Source: Alphaproteobacteria bacterium (GTDB lineage: Bacteria; Pseudomonadota; Alphaproteobacteria; Rhizobiales; Aestuariivirgaceae). Taken from it: DNA of 36,791 nucleotides. The position numbers were made by a program, and so were the translations under genes. The stretch is from the NCBI GenBank assembly GCA_020441605.1, contig JAGRLX010000040.1, positions 1-36,791 on the forward strand, in the 5' to 3' direction. The notes beneath the pieces are model-generated. The model was not told the origin of the DNA. It saw only the letters and a list, made by a program, of their open reading frames with translations, and searched no databases. Below, piece after piece: positions 1 to 7,747 of this stretch (its first letter is position 1; each line of letters begins with the position of its first letter).

Positions 1-118
1 GCCGTGCCTTGAAGCGCGGATTGGTCTTGTTGATGATGTAGATTCGCCCCTTGCGGCGCACCAGCCGGTTGTCGCGGTGCCGCTTGATGAGCGACTTGAG
101 AGAGTTACGGACTTTCAT
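1..118 (-). CDS. rpmJ: 50S ribosomal protein L36, 3' end cut by window edge
   Basis: Structural protein of the large ribosomal subunit. The visible 39 codons begin [20 protein letters not shown] and continue through an [19 protein letters not shown] stretch, the hallmark of the long bacterial L36 type of about 41 residues, so only the last one or two codons and the stop lie outside the window. It is the cysteine-free version, without the CxxC zinc ribbon of the other L36 type. The ATG at 118 is preceded by an AGGTGAAG ribosome binding site. A strong promoter at 187-215 reads into it. It is transcribed away from the genes that follow and is not part of their pathway. Confidence 0.95.
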   Translation of the reverse strand, partial: MKVRNSLKSLIKRHRDNRLVRRKGRIYIINKTNPRFKAR

Positions 119-186
119 GGACTTCACCTGATTTTTCAGGCACATGGGACCGATGGCCCGCAACCGCCTGCTTCGATTGTGGCAGG

Positions 187-215
187 TCTATAGAGGGGTG
201 GGCCTGCCATGTCAA
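187..215 (-). promoter_or_regulatory. sigma-70 type promoter of rpmJ
   Basis: On the minus strand there is a perfect -35 box TTGACA (215-210) and a -10 box TATAGA (192-187), separated by exactly 17 bases. This predicts transcription starting near 180 and a leader of about 60 bases ahead of the rpmJ ATG at 118. It is the best-matching housekeeping promoter I could find in the window, as expected for a ribosomal protein gene. Confidence 0.85.
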
Positions 216-240
216 CCAAGCCCGTCGACAGCCCGCAACC

Positions 241-462
241 ATGCCCGCCGATCTTGACGCTACAGAATTCTGGCTAACCTTCGCGGCCTTCCTGCTCGGC
301 ATTGTCCTCGTGGGTCTTATGGTGTGGATCGAACGCCGCCCGCGGACCGACATCAACCCGCGGCTGATGCCAACGACGCCCTTCATGTTCGCCGGCGCGC
401 TCATTGGCCTTTTGGCGCTGGTGCATTTGCTCAATCTATGGGGCATACACACGGGACGCTGA
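241..462 (+). CDS. small two-helix membrane protein, unknown function
   Basis: A 73-residue hypothetical protein. Two hydrophobic helices are visible: residues 11-29 (FWLTFAAFLLGIVLVGLMVW region) and about 49-66 (FMFAGALIGLLALVHLLNLW region). A polar loop with RRPRTDINPR joins them. The positive charge of this loop suggests it faces the cytoplasm, with both ends outside. The ATG at 241 has no clear ribosome binding site. The stop lies 11 bases before the MaoC hydratase start, so the two are probably co-transcribed. I do not recognise a family. It is divergent from rpmJ, with 122 bases between the starts. Confidence 0.7.
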   Translation: MPADLDATEFWLTFAAFLLGIVLVGLMVWIERRPRTDINPRLMPTTPFMFAGALIGLLALVHLLNLWGIHTGR

Positions 463-473
463 AGGAAACCGCC

Positions 474-914
474 ATGCTGCCGCCCACCCAGACCCTGTAC
501 TACGAAGACCTCACCATCGGCATGACCGAGACCTACACCAAGGAGGTCAAATCCTCCGATGTGGTGGGCTTCGCCGAGATCAGCGGCGACCGCAATCCAA
601 TCCATCTGTCCGAGCATTTTGCTGCCCGCACGCCTTTCGGCGGTCGAATTGCCCATGGCCTCTATACGGCCAGCCTGATTTCGGCCGTGATCGGCACGAG
701 ACTGCCCGGTCCTGGTGCGGTCTATCTCTCCCAGACATTGAGTTTCAAGGCACCGGTCCGCATCGGCGATCAGGTCGAGGCCGCCGTCGAGGTGGTCGAA
801 CTGGTTGACAAGGGCCGGAGGGTCAAGCTCGCTTGCCGCTGCAAGGTGGGCGACACGCTGGTCTTGGAAGGCGAGGCCCTGGTGAAGGTGCCCGGAAAGC
901 CGGAAGGCTACTGA
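474..914 (+). CDS. MaoC family (R)-specific enoyl-CoA hydratase
   Basis: A 146-residue single hot-dog-fold hydratase of the MaoC/PhaJ type, which adds water to trans-2-enoyl-CoA to give (R)-3-hydroxyacyl-CoA. The hydratase-2 motif is present around residues 34-62: Asp39 and His44 in SGDRNPIHL match the catalytic Asp/His pair of PhaJ, followed by FGGRIAHGL. The length is normal for the single-domain form. The ATG at 474 is chosen because GAAGGAAA lies just upstream and because the hot-dog domain starts directly after it; an extension to 324 would overlap the preceding gene in another frame. It could serve fatty-acid or polyhydroxyalkanoate metabolism; no PHA synthase is in view. A gap of 58 bases separates it from the FucU gene. 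Confidence 0.88.
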   Translation: MLPPTQTLYYEDLTIGMTETYTKEVKSSDVVGFAEISGDRNPIHLSEHFAARTPFGGRIAHGLYTASLISAVIGTRLPGPGAVYLSQTLSFKAPVRIGDQVEAAVEVVELVDKGRRVKLACRCKVGDTLVLEGEALVKVPGKPEGY

Positions 915-972
915 AGCTTGACTTCGCCGCCTCCGTCTCACTAGCCTCGCAGGTTACAACCGGAGGACCAGC

Positions 973-1425
973 ATGCTGCGCAATTTCGACAACCGCCTGA
1001 ACGCCGATGTGATTCGCTGTTTGAGGGCCATGGGCCATGGCGATGACCTGGTGATCTGTGACACCAACTTCCCGGCCGATTCGGTGGCCCGTCACACGGT
1101 CACTGGCAAGTTGCTGCGCATGGACAATCTCACGGCGGGGGAGGTGGCGGAGGCCATTCTCTCTGTCATGCCGCTCGATGCCTTCGTCGACCATCCCGCG
1201 GAACGCATGGAAATCGTCGGCAAGCCCAATGAGATTCCGCCGGTTCAGGCGGAAGTCCAGGCCGCCATCGACAAGGCGGAAGGCAGGTCATGGCCCATGG
1301 GATCGATCGAGCGCTTTGCCTTCTACGAACGGGCCCGCAAGGCCTATGCGGTGATCGTCACCGGCGAAACGCGCTTCTATGGCTGCTTCATCTTCAAGAA
1401 GGGCGTCATTCCACCGAAGGCCTGA
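973..1425 (+). CDS. fucU: RbsD/FucU family sugar mutarotase
   Basis: A 150-residue protein of the RbsD/FucU family, which interconverts sugar anomers (pyranose/furanose or alpha/beta) so that a kinase or isomerase gets the right form. The family features are the MGHGDDLVICDTNFPA block (residues 20-35), containing the His-Gly-Asp catalytic region, and the C-terminal FYGCFIFKKGV strand that completes the active site. GHGD and the DTNFPA spacing fit FucU (L-fucose type) better than RbsD. CGGAGGACC sits just before the ATG at 973. The ribokinase follows 5 bases after its stop, so the pair probably acts together: anomer equilibration, then phosphorylation of ribose or another sugar. Confidence 0.88.
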   Translation: MLRNFDNRLNADVIRCLRAMGHGDDLVICDTNFPADSVARHTVTGKLLRMDNLTAGEVAEAILSVMPLDAFVDHPAERMEIVGKPNEIPPVQAEVQAAIDKAEGRSWPMGSIERFAFYERARKAYAVIVTGETRFYGCFIFKKGVIPPKA

Positions 1426-1430
1426 ACACC

Positions 1431-2369
1431 ATGACAGCAACGAATGGCGTGGCGATCCTCGGCATTTTCGTTGCCGACCTCGCCTTCCGCGCCAGCCGCC
1501 AACCCGAGATGGGCGAAACGATCCTCGGTTCAGCCTTCAAAATGGGCCCGGGCGGCAAGGGCTCCAACCAGGCCGTCGCCGCGGCTCGCGCCGGGGCGGC
1601 CGTCAGCCTGATCACCCGCCTCGGCAAGGATGCCTTCGGTACGATTGCGCTGGATACCTGGACGGCAGAAGGGATCACCGCCAGAGCCGTCCTGTCCGAC
1701 AGCGATCCCACAGGTGCGGCCTATATCTTCGTCAGCGATCAGACCGGCGACAATGCCATAATCGTCGTGCCGGGGGCGGCGGGCGTCATCTCGCCTGCCG
1801 ACGTCGAAGCGGCCAGTGATTCCATCGCCGCCGCGAAGGTTTTCGTCACGCAGCTTGAGCAACCGCTTGCGGCGGCAATCCGCGGTCTCGAAATCGCCCG
1901 CGAGGCCGGCGTCACGACCATCTTCAATCCGGCACCGGCCGCAAAGTTGCCCGACGCGATCTACCCCCTATGCGATTTCATCATCCCCAATGAAACCGAG
2001 GCCACGGCCCTGACCGGACTGCCGGTGGGCAATCTCGATGAGGCCAGGGCAGCGGGCGACGCGCTGCTGGCCAGGGGCGTCGGAACGGCTCTGATCACCC
2101 TGGGCGCCCGCGGCGCGCTACTGCACACACGCGATCAGTCGATCCTGGTCGATTCATTTCAGGCAGGTCCCGTTGTCGAGACCACTGGTGCCGGCGACAG
2201 CTTTGTCGGCGCTTTTGCGGCAGCACTCGCCGAAGGGCTTCCTCCAGCCACGGCGGCCCGCTTTGGGGCGGCGGCCGCCGGACTGTCGGTCACCCGTCCC
2301 GGCACCGCGCCCGCCATGCCCTATCGGCACGAAATTGCATCGCTGATCGGCAACAGCGACCTGCGCTGA
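1431..2369 (+). CDS. rbsK: ribokinase (PfkB family)
   Basis: A 312-residue PfkB-family sugar kinase that phosphorylates ribose or a related sugar at C5 with ATP. The first signature, GPGGKGSNQAVAAARAGA (residues 39-56), contains the GGKGSNQA of ribokinases. The second, ETTGAGDSFVGAF, carries the anion-hole GAGD with catalytic Asp256. NETEA in the middle (IPNETEATALTG) is also typical. The ATG at 1431 immediately follows the mutarotase stop and fits the family N-terminus; a reading from 1290 would overlap the mutarotase. The gene ends 10 bases from the convergent oxidoreductase stop. No ribose transporter is adjacent; the ribose-type ABC genes lie more than 20 kb away and probably serve another substrate. 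Confidence 0.9.
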   Translation: MTATNGVAILGIFVADLAFRASRQPEMGETILGSAFKMGPGGKGSNQAVAAARAGAAVSLITRLGKDAFGTIALDTWTAEGITARAVLSDSDPTGAAYIFVSDQTGDNAIIVVPGAAGVISPADVEAASDSIAAAKVFVTQLEQPLAAAIRGLEIAREAGVTTIFNPAPAAKLPDAIYPLCDFIIPNETEATALTGLPVGNLDEARAAGDALLARGVGTALITLGARGALLHTRDQSILVDSFQAGPVVETTGAGDSFVGAFAAALAEGLPPATAARFGAAAAGLSVTRPGTAPAMPYRHEIASLIGNSDLR

Positions 2370-2379
2370 AGGTGATCCA

Positions 2380-3810
2380 TCAGGGCAGCCAGCGCTGTAT
2401 GGCCCTGACCACCGACCGCACCCGTGGGCCATAAAGCCGGCCGGTGAAATATTGGCCTGCCACCCGCTTCGAGAGTTCTGCCATCGTCGGATATGGAAGG
2501 ATGGCGCCGGCGATGGCCGAAACCGGCAATTTCCGGGATATTGCCACGCCCCATAGTCCGATCATCTCTCCGGCATGAGGTGCGATGATGGTGGCGCCCA
2601 GAATGCGGCCACGACGGCCGATCACGATCTTGACCAGACCTTCGGTGCGCCCCTCGGCCTGGGCCCGGTCATTGGCAGCGAAGCTTTCGCCCAGGGCCGT
2701 TACTTGCGCATGCATCTTGCGCGCCTCGGCTTCCGTCAGGCCGACATGGGCCACCTCCGGATCGAGATAGGTCACCGAGGGCAACGCGGCATAATTGACC
2801 TTGGCTGGCAAGCCGAACAGGGCATTGCGGATGACGATGCCGGCATGATAGCCCGCCACATGGGTGAACTGGGGACCACCCGTGACGTCGCCCATCGCAA
2901 AGACCTTGCGGTTGCTCGTCCGCAGCCGCGCATCTACCGTGATGCCCTTCGACGTGGATGCAATACCTGCAGCTTCAAGACCCAAGCCGTCGACCACCGG
3001 CGCGCGGCCTGCCGCCACAAAAAGATGGCTCCCCACCACCTGGCGGTCCTCACCATTTTTGCGAAAAACCACCTGACAGCTTGTTCCGGACCGGCCGACC
3101 TCGGTCAATTCGACCGACTCTTGAAGGTCGATCCCCTCCGCACACAGGATTGGCCTGAGAATGTCTGCGGCTTCCGGCTCGTCGCGCGGCAAGATGTTGA
3201 AACGTTCGAGCACCGTGACGGCCGATCCCAGCCGGCGGAACGCCTGGGCCATCTCCAGTCCAATCGGCCCACCACCGATGATGACGAGATGCGATGGTCG
3301 CTCCCTGAGATCGAAGATCGTCTCGTTGGTCAGGGGCGCGGCTTCGGCCAGACCTTTCACCGGCGGCAACACGGCGCGCGAACCGGTCGCAATGACAAAT
3401 CTTCTCGCCCTCACCCGGTGCCTGCGCGCCGCAACTTCGTCCGGTCCGGTGAACCGGGCCGAACCCTGGATCACGCGCACGCCGAGGCGCTCGAACCGCT
3501 CGATACTGTCATGGGGTGCGATGGCGGCGATCACCCGGTGGACGTGTCCATGGACCCGGCCAAAGGCGATGTCCGGCTCGCCGAACCGGATACCGAAGTG
3601 CCCGGCCTGGCGCCCGGCATGGGCTGCATGTGCGGCGGCGATCAGCGACTTGGAAGGCACGCAACCGGTGTTGAGGCAATCGCCGCCCATCGCGCCGCGT
3701 TCGATGAGCGCGACGCTGGCCCCCATCTGCACGGCCCCGGCCGCAACCGACAGGCCGGCAGACCCACCCCCAATCACACACAGGTCGCAGGAAATGACAT
3801 CGCTGTCCAT
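2380..3810 (-). CDS. FAD-dependent pyridine nucleotide-disulfide oxidoreductase (E3/MerA-like)
   Basis: A 476-residue class I flavoprotein disulfide reductase. Residues 10-20 hold the FAD-binding GGGSAG loop. GGDCLNTGCVPSKSLI carries the redox pair Cys45/Cys50 with the spacing of lipoamide dehydrogenase and mercuric reductase. An NAD(P) loop IIGGGPIGLEMA and the second FAD motif (VFAMGDV) follow. The C-terminal dimer domain has YPTMAE where lipoamide dehydrogenases have HPTxxE, so the catalytic His is replaced by Tyr; there is also no vicinal Cys pair as in MerA. The real disulfide substrate is therefore unknown, and I would not call it a dihydrolipoyl dehydrogenase. The start at 3810 is chosen because AAGGA lies 6 bases upstream; an ATG at 3825 is possible but has a poor binding site. 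Confidence 0.85.
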   Translation of the reverse strand: MDSDVISCDLCVIGGGSAGLSVAAGAVQMGASVALIERGAMGGDCLNTGCVPSKSLIAAAHAAHAGRQAGHFGIRFGEPDIAFGRVHGHVHRVIAAIAPHDSIERFERLGVRVIQGSARFTGPDEVAARRHRVRARRFVIATGSRAVLPPVKGLAEAAPLTNETIFDLRERPSHLVIIGGGPIGLEMAQAFRRLGSAVTVLERFNILPRDEPEAADILRPILCAEGIDLQESVELTEVGRSGTSCQVVFRKNGEDRQVVGSHLFVAAGRAPVVDGLGLEAAGIASTSKGITVDARLRTSNRKVFAMGDVTGGPQFTHVAGYHAGIVIRNALFGLPAKVNYAALPSVTYLDPEVAHVGLTEAEARKMHAQVTALGESFAANDRAQAEGRTEGLVKIVIGRRGRILGATIIAPHAGEMIGLWGVAISRKLPVSAIAGAILPYPTMAELSKRVAGQYFTGRLYGPRVRSVVRAIQRWLP

Positions 3811-3918
3811 GCGTTCGTCCTTCATCGCCGCAACCTGTTCTTGACGGTTTCCGCCGGTTCAAACATCCGGCATTCATCACAGGGATCGCGGACAATGCCA
3901 ATCTGAAACAACGCGCCT

Positions 3919-3962
3919 CACGGCCTGTTGAAAAGGGCTTTACCCTTGATCGCCAGGCCGTG
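3919..3962 (-). terminator. nested stem-loop downstream of the diol dehydratase genes
   Basis: A perfect 9-base inverted repeat, CACGGCCTG (3919-3927) with CAGGCCGTG (3954-3962), encloses a second perfect 5-base stem, AAGGG (3933-3937) with CCCTT (3943-3947). It lies between the end of the diol dehydratase small-subunit gene (4005) and the oxidoreductase start (3810), the natural place for a terminator of the leftward operon. Only a weak T-run (GTTGTTT on the minus strand) follows, so factor-independent termination is uncertain. The rest of 3811-4004 shows no gene. Confidence 0.45.
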
Positions 3963-4004
3963 ATGGAATTGACCTGCGAGAGCGGAGGACGAAAGGCCAC
4001 GTCT

Positions 4005-4415
4005 TCAGGCCGGGTCGACGTCCAGTTTGAGCAGTCCCTTGTCGCGATAGGCTTCAGCCGCCTGGCGGATATAGTCGCCCGTTTCCGGCGCATCGTAGCG
4101 CGCGGCGATTTCCTGGCTGAGTGACAAGAGTTCAGAATAGGTGGCGCGATAGGGCCTCAGCTTCTCATAGGCGCCAAGCAGCACGTCATTCGGAAGGGCC
4201 GTTAGTTCGGCCGCCCGGCGGAAGTTCCGCGCAAGCTGCGGATAGCCCTCGGCGTCCGCTGTCCTGGCCTGCTGCAACAGGGTCTCCCGGCGGATGGTGA
4301 CGTCGTCCGCCGAGATCTTGCCGAGCCGGACATTCTCCAGCGTGATATCCTTGATGTCGACGGCGCGCTGGTGGCGACGCACATCTGCGTCGTTGTCCTG
4401 TTCTCCGTCAGTCAT
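4005..4415 (-). CDS. pduE: B12-dependent diol/glycerol dehydratase, small subunit
   Basis: A 136-residue gamma subunit of adenosylcobalamin-dependent diol dehydratase, which converts 1,2-diols or glycerol to aldehydes. The core from residue 21 is highly recognisable: DITLENVRLGKISADD, then ETLLQQARTADAEGYPQLA, then NFRRAAELTALPNDVLL and YEKLRPYR. It is shorter than enteric PduE (about 170 residues); the missing part is at the N-terminus, where PduE carries its extension, so targeting to a microcompartment is not expected. It overlaps the large-subunit gene by 8 bases (ATGACTGA), which implies translational coupling and fixed stoichiometry. No dehydratase reactivase gene (DdrA/B or PduGH type) and no shell-protein gene follows. 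Confidence 0.93.
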   Translation of the reverse strand: MTDGEQDNDADVRRHQRAVDIKDITLENVRLGKISADDVTIRRETLLQQARTADAEGYPQLARNFRRAAELTALPNDVLLGAYEKLRPYRATYSELLSLSQEIAARYDAPETGDYIRQAAEAYRDKGLLKLDVDPA

Positions 4416-6636
4416 GGATCACCCGCATTTCGACCGGCGCCTTGCCGGCCACGATGCTGGCAATTTCGCGCTTGTGCATCAGCATGGCCTGCACGATGAG
4501 GCGAAGCCTCGCCATGTTGTCGATCTTGACGGGAACCGGCGATGGTGGACGTCGCAGCGCATGGGAGGCCGCATTGGCACCGATCTGGCGATAGGCATCC
4601 CGTGACAGCAACGGCGCCTGCGAGAAGAGCTCAAGGTTATTGAGTGGCGCAAGACCCTTTCGCTGGATCACAGCAGTGCCCTTGGACTGGAGCCCGATGG
4701 CGATACCCGAGCCGCTGAGTTTCGCGCCCTCGTAACCCAGCATGCCGCAATCGGCCGTGTGATAGACCTTGATCACGCGCGCCGTGAGTCCCTTGCTGGC
4801 AATGCCCTCGACCAGCGCCTGCAGGACGTCGCCATGGGCAAGACCGCACAGGGCCATGTCGAGTTCGGCCGCAAAGGCTGGGCCGAGCGCAATCACAACA
4901 TCCTTCACCGTCGGAGGTCCCGGCTGAGTGACTGGTTCGAGCGTGACACCCGCGCAGCCCGCCGAAACCGGCACCATCTCGGCAGCCGATCGCGCCTGCG
5001 GAATGGCCGAAAGCTTGGCCAGGGCTTCACCGCGAAGCCGATAGCCGGTTCCGGGGCCTTGATAGTCATTGCGGTCGGTGAAGGCGCTCTGTGCCGCGAA
5101 ATTCTTGTCAAGCACCGCTGCCGGCTGCAAATAGTCGCCGGCCACCCTCACCCGCTGCATGCCGAGGATATTGGCCGCAATGTCTGTGGCCCCTGCGCGG
5201 TCAAGCGCAGTGATGACGTCAAGCGCGCCCATGGGTCCGTCGAGAAAGGCATCGGCCGCGGCAATGTCGGCAACGAGATCGCGCTCCGGCATGTCGTCGG
5301 AACTGTAGGCGGTCACCGCGGCGGCGATCTCTTCGTCCCGGATCGGCGGAAACCCCAGCGCGTCGAACACCGCCTGCATGGCCCGGCCGGCCTTGCCGCG
5401 GACATCGAGAACCGCCTGCTCGGTGACCGGCTCCATGCCTGCATCCACCTGCATATCGCGCTGCATGACCAGCCAGTCGTCCATGTCGTCGGCATCGAAA
5501 TTTCCGCCACCGAACATGTTGTCCTTTCGCGGCATTGAACTGTAGCCTGATGTGATGAAGTCGGTACCCGGAAGGAACTGCAGCATCAGCTTGGCGGTCT
5601 TGCGCATGTCGGAGTGCGACGACATCGCATCGTTGCCCGAGGCCACTTCGAGCCCGAGCGATGCGGCGATCAGGTTTTCGGCCAGCACCGCCCGCACGCC
5701 GCCGGGAAGAGCCGAGGGCAATGCCACGCAACTGATCGAGCCGTTCTGCACCCCTTGCGCACCCGAGCCCTTCACCAGCATGAGGCAACGCGCCTCGAGA
5801 TAAAGCATCGACTTGCCGGACTCATAGCCCATCAGCGTTTCCGCGCCGGTACCCGACGTAAAGCGAATCTTGATGCCGCGCGAGGCATAGGCTGATGCCA
5901 GCAGCCCCTTGGACCACGGCGTGTCGTCTCCATCCTTCAGGGCCTCGTCGGTGCCATAGACCGAGAGCGTCTCGGCGTAGGACGTGAGGCCCTTGAGCCC
6001 CAGCCGGAGATTGAGCCCCTCCTCCACCGCACATTGGGTCAGGACGCCACCGTGAGGCGTTTGCGAACCGACAAGCAGCGCCAGCGCATTGAACGGCGCC
6101 ATCCGTGCGACCCGGCACGTGGTCTCGAGTTCATCGAAGCCGCGCAAGGCCGCCTCGGCGGCGTCCGCCGCCATCAGCACCGGATTTTCCTTCCAGTTGG
6201 TCACATGGGCCTGGTTGCCCGGCTGTTGCCTGGCCCGCATCTTCTGCATCGCCATCATCATCTCGACCACGTTGAGGTGGGACACGATCTCGCAGAGCTT
6301 CGCCGGCGTGCAACCCGACATCAGCCACATCAGCCTCTTGCGCGGAACATTGATATCAACGAGCATGCGGGCGATCGTCAGGGAATCGGTCGGCATGGCC
6401 TCGCCCGCCGCGTCCACATTGATCGCATAGCGAGCGATGTAGCGGTCGATCGTGTCGAAATCCGCGGCCGCGCAGCCGTCGATCTCGACAATCCGGCCCT
6501 TCTCGATCCCGATGGACGGCTTGGGATCATTCGGGCTGTCCATCACCACCAGGCCGAGGCTTGCATCCTCCTGCACATAGGTATCCCTGTTGACCGGCCG
6601 TTCGGCGCGTTTCGCAAATCGCTTCGATCCTGACAT
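4408..6636 (-). CDS. B12-dependent diol/glycerol dehydratase, fused large and medium subunits
   Basis: A 742-residue fusion of the PduC-type alpha subunit (about residues 1-547) and the PduD-type beta subunit (about 576-742), joined by a linker of roughly 28 residues. The large part keeps active-site blocks known from diol dehydratase: MQKMRARQQPGNQAHVTN, DELETT, DGDDTPWSKG, QNGSISC, SGND and ITSGYS. The medium part has VYHTADC, YEGAKLSGSGIAIGLQSKG and NNLELFSQAPLL, the cobalamin-contacting region. The N-terminal tail of PduD, used in enteric bacteria for microcompartment targeting, is replaced by the linker, so a soluble cytosolic enzyme is likely. The start is the ATG at 6636 behind GAGGAGCAGG. 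It lies downstream of the hydroxyquinol genes on the same strand, with 128 bases between. The upstream region is too short for a typical cobalamin riboswitch. Confidence 0.93.
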   Translation of the reverse strand: MSGSKRFAKRAERPVNRDTYVQEDASLGLVVMDSPNDPKPSIGIEKGRIVEIDGCAAADFDTIDRYIARYAINVDAAGEAMPTDSLTIARMLVDINVPRKRLMWLMSGCTPAKLCEIVSHLNVVEMMMAMQKMRARQQPGNQAHVTNWKENPVLMAADAAEAALRGFDELETTCRVARMAPFNALALLVGSQTPHGGVLTQCAVEEGLNLRLGLKGLTSYAETLSVYGTDEALKDGDDTPWSKGLLASAYASRGIKIRFTSGTGAETLMGYESGKSMLYLEARCLMLVKGSGAQGVQNGSISCVALPSALPGGVRAVLAENLIAASLGLEVASGNDAMSSHSDMRKTAKLMLQFLPGTDFITSGYSSMPRKDNMFGGGNFDADDMDDWLVMQRDMQVDAGMEPVTEQAVLDVRGKAGRAMQAVFDALGFPPIRDEEIAAAVTAYSSDDMPERDLVADIAAADAFLDGPMGALDVITALDRAGATDIAANILGMQRVRVAGDYLQPAAVLDKNFAAQSAFTDRNDYQGPGTGYRLRGEALAKLSAIPQARSAAEMVPVSAGCAGVTLEPVTQPGPPTVKDVVIALGPAFAAELDMALCGLAHGDVLQALVEGIASKGLTARVIKVYHTADCGMLGYEGAKLSGSGIAIGLQSKGTAVIQRKGLAPLNNLELFSQAPLLSRDAYRQIGANAASHALRRPPSPVPVKIDNMARLRLIVQAMLMHKREIASIVAGKAPVEMRVIHD

Positions 6637-6703
6637 GACCTGCTCCTCGACTGCTGACCCCGCCGGAGGGATCACAGCCCGACTATAGCGAAATTCTCCG
6701 GTT

Positions 6704-6753
6704 GGCGGGAAACGCGCTGCGACTGCTTGGCAGACATCGCAACGCAGCCCGCC
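6704..6753 (-). other. long imperfect stem-loop between dioxygenase and diol dehydratase genes
   Basis: The outer arms GGCGGG (6704-6709) and CCCGCC (6748-6753) enclose TGCGA (6718-6722) with TCGCA (6737-6741), and inside these CTGC/GCAG closes a three-base loop (6723-6733). It sits in the 128-base gap between the dioxygenase stop (6765) and the diol dehydratase ATG (6636). No T-run follows on the minus strand, so it may be an attenuator or mRNA-stabilising element rather than a terminator. A possible -10 box TATAGT (6687-6682, minus) lies just beyond it, but no good -35 pairs with it, so an internal promoter is only a weak possibility. Confidence 0.4.
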
Positions 6754-6764
6754 TCAGGCCGGCG

Positions 6765-7745
6765 TCAGGCCTTCGTCAACACGAAATCCCACTCCACGTC
6801 CCAGAAGGGATTGGGCAAGCCGAGTTTGGCGGCAAGTTTCGGGTCATCGACCTTCTTGAAATCTGCGATGAGGCTTTCCTTCACGCCAAACACCGCGTCG
6901 TCCTTCAGCCAGGGGCAGTCGGGGGTGAAGATATGTGTCGTCACCGGCCTGTAGCCTTTCGCGGAGACGATGAAATGCACGTGGGCCGGGCGATTGTGGT
7001 TGCGGTCCAGCGCTTTCAGCATATTGCCCACGGTGCCGTCGAAGGGAATAGGATAATGGCGTGGATAGGCCGAACGAAAGAAATACCGTCCCTGCTTGTC
7101 GGACCTGAAGATGCCGCGTAGGTTCATGTCGGGCTGCACGCCCTTCTGCTGCACGTCGTAGAAGCCGTCCTCGTTCGCCTGCCAGACGTCGAGCAGGGCG
7201 CCGGAGATCGGCTGGCCCTTCACATCCAGCACGCGCCCGTGAACCCAGACCGGTTCGCCCTTGCCGTCAAGACAGATATTGGCGCCGTTCTTGTAACGGG
7301 GGGCATTGGAAACGTGGAATGGGCCCAGCACCGTCGATTCGGTTTCGCCCGAGTTCTTGCGATTGTTGATGGTCTCGACCAGCATGGAAATACCCAGCGT
7401 GTCAGACAGGAGGATGAATTCCTGCCGCCAGTCATTGCACAACTGGCCGGTGCGCGTCAGGAAATCGATGCCGAAGTTCCACTCGTCCATCGTCGGCTCG
7501 GCTTCCTTGATGAAGGCATGCATGTGTTTCACCAGCGAATCGACGATGAACTTGACCCGCTTGTTCGCCTTGGGGCCCGTGCGGCCCTGGACGACCTTCA
7601 CGGAATCCCTTTCGGTAAAATAATAAGCCATGTCCCGTTTGGCTTTCCGCGCCGGTTTCTTCGCCGGCTTCTTTGCCGTGGACGTCCGCGCCGGAACTGC
7701 CTTCGTCGCTTTCGTCGGTTTCGCTGTCTTGGTTGCCTTTGCCAT
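6765..7745 (-). CDS. hydroxyquinol 1,2-dioxygenase (intradiol) with basic N-terminal tail
   Basis: A 326-residue non-heme Fe(III) intradiol dioxygenase that opens hydroxyquinol (1,2,4-trihydroxybenzene) to maleylacetate. The iron ligands are visible as Tyr196 (DGFYD), Tyr231 (RHYPIPFDG), His255 and His257 (RPAHVHF). The N-terminal helical dimer/lipid domain (about 40-135) and GPFHVSNAPRY are as in hydroxyquinol and catechol dioxygenases. The neighbouring maleylacetate reductase is what points to hydroxyquinol rather than catechol. Oddity: residues 1-38 are almost only Lys, Ala, Pro, Thr and Arg (14 basic residues), like a histone H1 tail, and family members are normally about 290 residues. 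The ATG at 7745 follows the hydroxylase stop by 2 bases; Met39 (7631) is an alternative start giving normal length. Confidence 0.9.
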   Translation of the reverse strand: MAKATKTAKPTKATKAVPARTSTAKKPAKKPARKAKRDMAYYFTERDSVKVVQGRTGPKANKRVKFIVDSLVKHMHAFIKEAEPTMDEWNFGIDFLTRTGQLCNDWRQEFILLSDTLGISMLVETINNRKNSGETESTVLGPFHVSNAPRYKNGANICLDGKGEPVWVHGRVLDVKGQPISGALLDVWQANEDGFYDVQQKGVQPDMNLRGIFRSDKQGRYFFRSAYPRHYPIPFDGTVGNMLKALDRNHNRPAHVHFIVSAKGYRPVTTHIFTPDCPWLKDDAVFGVKESLIADFKKVDDPKLAAKLGLPNPFWDVEWDFVLTKA

Positions 7746-7747
7746 GA

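Noticed and set aside
2380..3810. Assignment as the E3 (dihydrolipoyl dehydrogenase) of the complex at 33265-36494
   Set aside because: The C-terminal catalytic His is Tyr, and the gene is about 30 kb away in a different unit.
2575..3906. A 443-codon plus-strand frame opposite the disulfide oxidoreductase
   Set aside because: It is the antisense shadow of a gene with clear FAD and redox motifs; its translation is Arg/His-rich and resembles no family.
6637..6764. Cobalamin riboswitch in front of the B12-dependent diol dehydratase
   Set aside because: The gap is only 128 bases, shorter than a typical cobalamin riboswitch, and I see no B12-box-like core. Only an imperfect hairpin is present.
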